Source: Quillaja saponaria
Lineage: Eukaryota; Streptophyta; Magnoliopsida; Fabales; Quillajaceae
DNA length: 64,000 bases
Direction of reading: 5' to 3'
NCBI GenBank assembly: GCA_029379385.1
Contig: CM055607.1
Coordinates: 10,044,001-10,108,000 of the forward strand
The translations under genes were made by a program, and so were the position numbers. Positions 59,014 through 64,000 of the stretch are shown in pieces. The notes beneath the pieces were generated by a model, which had not been told where the DNA came from, searched no databases, and was given only the letters and a program-made list of their open reading frames with translations. Position 1 is the stretch's first letter. Each line of letters opens with the position of its first letter.

Positions 59014-60888
59014 GTTTTGCAAGAGATTCCGAAACTAGAAGTCCAAGTACCCGGAAGAGAAGTCCCAGATTGGTTCGATCATCGTAGCAAAGGAGGTTCT
59101 GTGTCGTTCTGGGTTCGAAGAAAATTCCCAGTAATTGCTGTATGTTCAGTTTATGGAGGTCCTGGAGGATTGGATACCTACGTTCAATTTGAAGTCTGCA
59201 TGTCGATTAATGGTGTCAGAGTCTATACATATAAAGATAGTTTTTCACTAGAATCGAGGCTTCACGTATGGCTACATGATCTTCGAGCTTATGTGCCTCC
59301 CCAACAATGGCAGACCCTTGACAAGTATCTCGAAGAAGATTGGAATCAGGTGGAAATCTCATTTGTAATGTCAACTGGGACAGTAAAGTGTTGTGGTGTT
59401 CATGTATACAAGAAAGAATCAAACATGGAAGACATCCAATTCTCACTCCCTAATGCTCATACTGCCCTTGTGCCATATCAATCCAAGAATATCGTCGGAG
59501 AAAAAGAGGACGAGGTTTCATGCACTGAAGATGAAAAAATTGACAACACGTTGCAGCTGTTGAAATATTTTCGAATTCCCAAGACAACGGATAAAGAGAA
59601 GTCTATAATGGCATACTACAATGTAGATGAGACTAAAATGTGGGCTAGAGGGACTATCTATGCTAAAGGTACGTAAATTAACTAAGATTGTGATGACACT
59701 TTTTTTTTTTTTTTAACACTAAAGTTTGGGCATGATCAGGGACTATATGTACACAAAATACTTTGTTTCGTACACTACTATTTTCCTAATAAAGAAAATG
59801 AATCTCATGAGATTCATATCTTTATTAGATCAAAGAATTGTGCATGGAACAAAACATTTCATGCACATAGCAACATTTTTTTTTTTAATATATAATTCAG
59901 TTTGGTAACTTCATATTGCTTTTATGATTTAATTGTATTCAGAGAAAACAAGTCAAGATGACAAACAGACCAGTGATGAAGAAGGTAATAGAGTTCAAAT
60001 TCTTTCTATTAAAACCATGATCAATTCATGGCTGTGTACAAAGTAACAATGGATCTCTATTTCTAAGTGTAGATAAAAGAGAAGAAAAGATAGAGCAGAA
60101 GAGAACATTTAGAGAGAAAAGCTTAAGTTTTGTCTATAGGATGAGTGAGCATGGTATGTAACTTATCTTCTTTAATTATCCTACCATTTTTATATTGTTA
60201 ACAAATAAAATTAATAATAAACTTTACTGAATGGAATTGCAGTTAGACTGCGGTCAAAACTGTCAGAGACTATGACGAGTACATTAAATTTTGGGGCAGC
60301 ATTTATTGTAATAGGTGGAAGAGATAATATTTTCAAGAATACATTTGGGTTGAAAGATGGGGAGGAATTGTTAAATGCCTCACATTGCTACAAATATACA
60401 ACAGCTGCTCCTATTCCAGGAGCCCTTTTTATCTCTACAGAAAAGGTGGCTTTCTGTAGTGAAGACTTTGATGATAAGGTAATTAATTTTAACTTTGACA
60501 TCCAATTAACCTATTTCTTATTAAAAACATGTAGAAAATATGTCTTAGATTTCTTACTATGATGCGTGCAAATTGTTTTGCAGCTTTTGATACTAACAAG
60601 GAATCTTAAAGACGTCACAGTTAGCAGGAATGCGAAGGACCCAAGTCAGAAGTACATGGAGATTGTGACTGAAAGACAAATCTAAATACAAGTTTAAGGG
60701 GTTCTTACGATATGAAAGTGCTTTCAGGAGTCTGCAGAAGGCTTTAAAGCACAAAGAAAAAATGGCATTGAAAAATAATGAAGCTACGGATGATCAATTA
60801 CGCAATGCAGTTGTAATGGAAGCAGTACATGAGAAAGAATCACAAAGTACGGGTACGAATTCTGTTTCCCATGAGACCAGTGAGCAAG
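59014..60888 (+). pseudogene. C-JID (TNL post-LRR) domain joined to GEM-like GRAM exons, frameshifted, 5' end missing
   Basis: Exons 59014-59668, 59943-59984, 60073-60153, 60243-60478 and 60584-60888, each with GT-AG borders and matching phases. Exon 1 (218 codons) is a C-JID domain, the jelly-roll found after LRRs in TNL receptors: LEVQVPGREVPDWFDHRS, GGSVSFWVRRKFP, VEISFVMSTGTVKCCGVHVY. The 42-nt exon 2 is acidic. Exons 3-5 align with exons 2-4 of the GEM-like gene at 38 kb: FVYRMSEH, LRSKLSETMTSTLNFGA, FKNTFGLKDGEELLNASHCY, ALFISTEKVAFCSE, then FKGFLRYESAFRSLQKALK. In exon 5 one extra A in the GAAAG at 60671-60675 brings a stop at 60683-60685; without it the frame runs on to 60888. No start codon exon was found. 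It could be the 3' end of a lost TNL gene with an integrated GRAM domain, or an exon-shuffled gene. Confidence 0.75.
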
Positions 60889-61084
60889 GTAAGTAATTTA
60901 CTTGTATATATTTCCCGAATAGAAAGGAAGAATTTCACACATACCAACAAAAGATTGAAAGATTATTATAAGGAAAACATTCTAAAACAAACAATTTAAT
61001 GTCAAAATGACACCCATTTTTGAGTGATTCCAATAATAAATCATTGACAATTAACTTAATTGTAAATTTACAATAAATAATTAG

Positions 61085-61470
61085 GTTCATGAAGTATCTG
61101 ATGAGACTGCGAGAAGTCCAGAGACACAAGTTATTCAAGAGAAAGAGAAAGAAAAGGAGACAATTTCTGAAACTCTGATGAACACTTTGAATTTGGGATC
61201 AAAATTGGTTGAACAAAGTGGCTTGGAGAAAATTTCTTTTCTACGTAAAAAGTTGCCTTCTCCATTTAAAAGTTGATGATGTCTTTTCTTAAATCCAAGG
61301 TAATTTGATGTTGTTACCAAACATGTAAAAGCTCTTTGCAATTAGATGATCACATATTACGTAATTTTGCAGGTTTTGATGCCAATGGGTTCATTGAATA
61401 TGGTCATCAAACCGAGAACGTGAACGAGCCAACCAAAAAGTATCGTAAGGATAATTGTTGGATTTCCAAG
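61085..61470 (+). pseudogene. Second, decayed GRAM module of the same locus
   Basis: About 61085-61299 encodes an acidic linker and SETLMNTLNFGSKLVEQSG, a match to the opening of the GRAM exon (compare SETMTSTLNFGA at 60.25 kb), then a shortened core and a stop. After an intron, about 61374-61440 reads VLMPMGSLNMVI, which corresponds to the last exon of the GEM-like gene (VLIPIGKIKAV), and then loses frame. The linkage phase to the preceding exon does not fit, so it is a relic of a tandem GRAM repeat rather than a working exon. Confidence 0.65.
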
Positions 61471-61610
61471 GAATAAAGATATTAATTGGTGTGTGGTGTG
61501 TGGTGTGGTGTTCGAGTTTAAAAATAATTTGAAGTCTTTCTGTAAAGAGAAAGTACTTCAAAGTTGAGCATAAAAGTGTATTCCAAGTGAATTGTGTGCA
61601 ATGATGTTTC

Positions 61611-63800
61611 AAAAGAAAATAATGTTGGTGCGTGTTACTGGTATTGTTCTGTGATGTACAATGATTTTATGTATATAATAAGAATAATTTTTTTTTTAAT
61701 ATATATATATTATGTTTTGGATTTGAAGCCCCCGTTTTTTTCTTTTCTCTATAAAAAAGGGTAAAGTCAAATTGTTCTTTGTTACAGTTCTTCTTCCCGA
61801 GGTCTTTGGCGTCTATCCAAACCTCGCTAACTTGTCACCTGGGCCCCTCAATAATTGAACCTTTTTAATTCATGCACGCAATTAATCCCATCGGTTGCTG
61901 CAAAAGGGAAAGAAATAGAAAATGATTTTTTTTTTTGATAAAATGAATTTTTACCACGCATTCATTGTGCTGTGTTATTTTATTCTTTAATTAAAGTAGA
62001 AAAAGAACTTTAACAATAATAATATTACCACGATATTTATGATGTTGTGTTATTTTATTCTTAATTGAAAATAAAAATTGAGCTTTGATAATAACAGTGC
62101 TACCACGATATTCATGATGCTGTGTTGTTTTATTCATAATTAAAAATAGAAATTGAACTTTATTAATAATAATGTTATTACGATATTCATGATGTTGTGT
62201 TATTTTATTCATAATTAGTGCTTTTTTCAGTAATATGTTTATTTTATAATATATATGAAATTCACTCATTTATATTTTATAATAATAGAGCCGTCAATTT
62301 ATAAATTAAAAGGATAATCACGAGTCTTTGAATTAAGACATAATATACCTAATTGTATCTCTTTGTAATTATGTCTTAATTTAATAAATTATAATATATT
62401 TTTTGATTTCTTGAAAATATTTTAGTTTTTTTAGCGTAAATCTAATCCCGTTTGAGATTCGCGACTCTGTCTATACACAAATATTTTTTTGTAAAATTAA
62501 ATTCCTGATATTATAGAGATTTCTTAACCGCTAAAATTTAAGCATGTTTTATAATTTGAATTACGTCTGGTAAGTTAAGTTATAATTTTTAATACATAAT
62601 TATCTTAATTAAAAATAAGTAAAAATATAATTAAAATAATTAACTACTTTAATCAATCATAATAATTGTCTTCAATACTTATTTTGTTGAAAATTGAACC
62701 GGACTTCCTAAATTATAAGAATTGTTAAGACCACATACATTGCTTTCAAGTTTCAACAATCTAAGCATATCTGATATCTCACTTTGTAATTTAAAACAAC
62801 ACCATATCTCATTGTATAATAGTTTTGTCCGATGCTGGACCAGTAAAGCATGACCTAAAAAGACAAACGGTTCAATCATACTTCCGGGACGTGAAAGTTA
62901 AAGTTGTATAATCATCTTTCTTGAATTCCATTGTTGCTGCAGGCAGCACATCACAAGTTGCTGGATTTTGTTAGAAAATGAGAATGAAACCCAACATTTC
63001 ACTTGATGGGTGCTGTTTTTCATCCCTTTCTTAGTCACTTCATAAAATTTTTATCCTTTTTTCTTCTTTTTTTCTCTCACTTTTACTTGGTTATTTTATA
63101 AAAATCTTTATAATGCTTATTTGAGAAAATCGATGACATGACATTTCTTAATTTTTTTTTCCTAACATTACCGATCTAAGAAAAAACTTTAGGAAAAAAA
63201 AAAAAAAAAATCACTTTCCTAATTTTATAAGTTTTGTCTCATGATGATAAAAGAATTATGAAAAGGAAAACAAATATCATAATAGTTGATATTATTTAAT
63301 ATTTATCTTAGAAATTATTTGAAATAACTTGAGAAAAGTATTTAAAAAAGATTATTGGGAGGAGAAAGATAAAAAAAAAAAAAAATACCGTTTATGTGTC
63401 ATATCATTATTTTACGGTGACTATATTTATTAATTTTTTGATTAAATGGTAAAAGATAATAATAATATATGTTTATTTTAAAAATAACCTATAAATTTAA
63501 ATCCTAAGAAATTACACAGTGTTTAATATTATTCGTATGTCTTCTATACACAACTTTTAGTATAACGAAAATAATAAAGAAAATGAAAGAATGATAAGTA
63601 CTATTATATGAGCTATTATCTAATAAATTATAAGTGTATAAATTTATACCATCAATAAATCTTATGATATATTAATTTATTTAATTAAAGTTAAGATGGA
63701 TAGTAAAAATTTTAAAATTTTCTAAGTTCTACTATAGATGGCATTCTTTTAATTGGATTGAAAATATAAATAATCGATGCGTGTATAATTTGATCCAAAC
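61611..63800. repeat. Duplicated flank block b, copy 2
   Basis: Colinear with 40553-42540 (landmarks listed there). It starts directly after the GRAM relic, and is longer than copy 1 because it contains a tandem repeat at 61951-62218. Confidence 0.75.
61951..62218. repeat. 75-bp tandem repeat, about 3.6 copies
   Basis: Units begin at about 61951, 62025, 62100 and 62175 with TACCACGATATTCATGATG-like starts followed by YTGTGTTRTTTTATTC. Spacing is 74-75 bp. The units differ by a few substitutions each. It makes an open frame on the minus strand, which is a by-product of the repeat. Confidence 0.9.
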
Positions 63801-64000
63801 ATTATCCAACAGCTAGAAATTAAAAATTATGTAGATATGATAGATATTCTTAAGCCTTTACTACAAAATAATTTTAAAAATAGTAAATTTTATGATATAA
63901 TAATTAATTAAATGATATAAAATTTTAACTCCATCATTCCCTATTTTTTTCTTCTAACAATTAAAGAAAATATTATTTTTATGAGTACATTTATATAATT

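Noticed and set aside
61991..62269. Minus-strand ORF of 92 codons with repeats
   Set aside because: It is a translation of the 75-bp tandem repeat; repeat length divisible by three keeps the frame open.
1..64000. CRISPR arrays, rRNA or tRNA genes
   Set aside because: No regularly spaced identical repeats with unique spacers and no cloverleaf or rRNA core sequence noticed; the tandem repeats have no spacers.

Overview
This is nuclear DNA from a flowering plant, almost certainly a eudicot. The genes have GT-AG introns and AT-rich spacers, and they belong to plant families: YSL metal transporters, DUF789, GEM-like GRAM proteins, a Kunitz/miraculin-like inhibitor and a TIR-NB-LRR resistance gene. 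Plant LTR retrotransposons are also present. I could not fix the species.

Layout. 1-2852 (+): last seven exons of an unidentified gene with a lysine-rich, acidic tail. 3284-14998 (-): two tandem YSL oligopeptide-transporter genes. The downstream copy carries a decayed Ty1-copia element (4744-9264) inside intron 4 with all splice sites kept; the upstream copy has a one-base insertion in its last exon. 18185-24253 (-): a six-exon DUF789 gene, also with one extra base, and a fragment of an RTE-type LINE upstream of it. 27960-33275: gene-free AT-rich DNA holding a large foldback (inverted-repeat) element. 33276-33912 (+): a broken Kunitz inhibitor gene. 34416-36244 (-): a complete three-exon NRPB12 gene (51-residue RNA polymerase subunit 12). 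37959-38989 (+): a complete GEM-like GRAM-domain gene. 44949-53970 (-): a 9.0-kb Ty3-gypsy element of the Tat/Retand type with two LTRs, a 5-bp target duplication and an extra antisense ORF. 54543-56770 (+): a wrecked TNL resistance gene. 59014-61470 (+): exons joining a TNL-type post-LRR (C-JID) domain to GEM-like GRAM exons, followed by a second, decayed GRAM module.

The most interesting region is 37.9-63.8 kb. A GEM-like gene and its downstream flank are duplicated. In the second unit a C-JID exon sits upstream of GRAM exons through phase-compatible introns, which suggests exon shuffling into, or an integrated domain from, a TNL. The first unit appears to have lost its counterpart through a deletion with one break inside a small DNA transposon.

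Three otherwise well-preserved genes (YSL copy B, DUF789, C-JID-GRAM) each carry one extra base that breaks the frame. Either they are young lesions or the assembly carries residual indel errors. All gene models are from splice-site reading by eye; no alignment or expression data were available.
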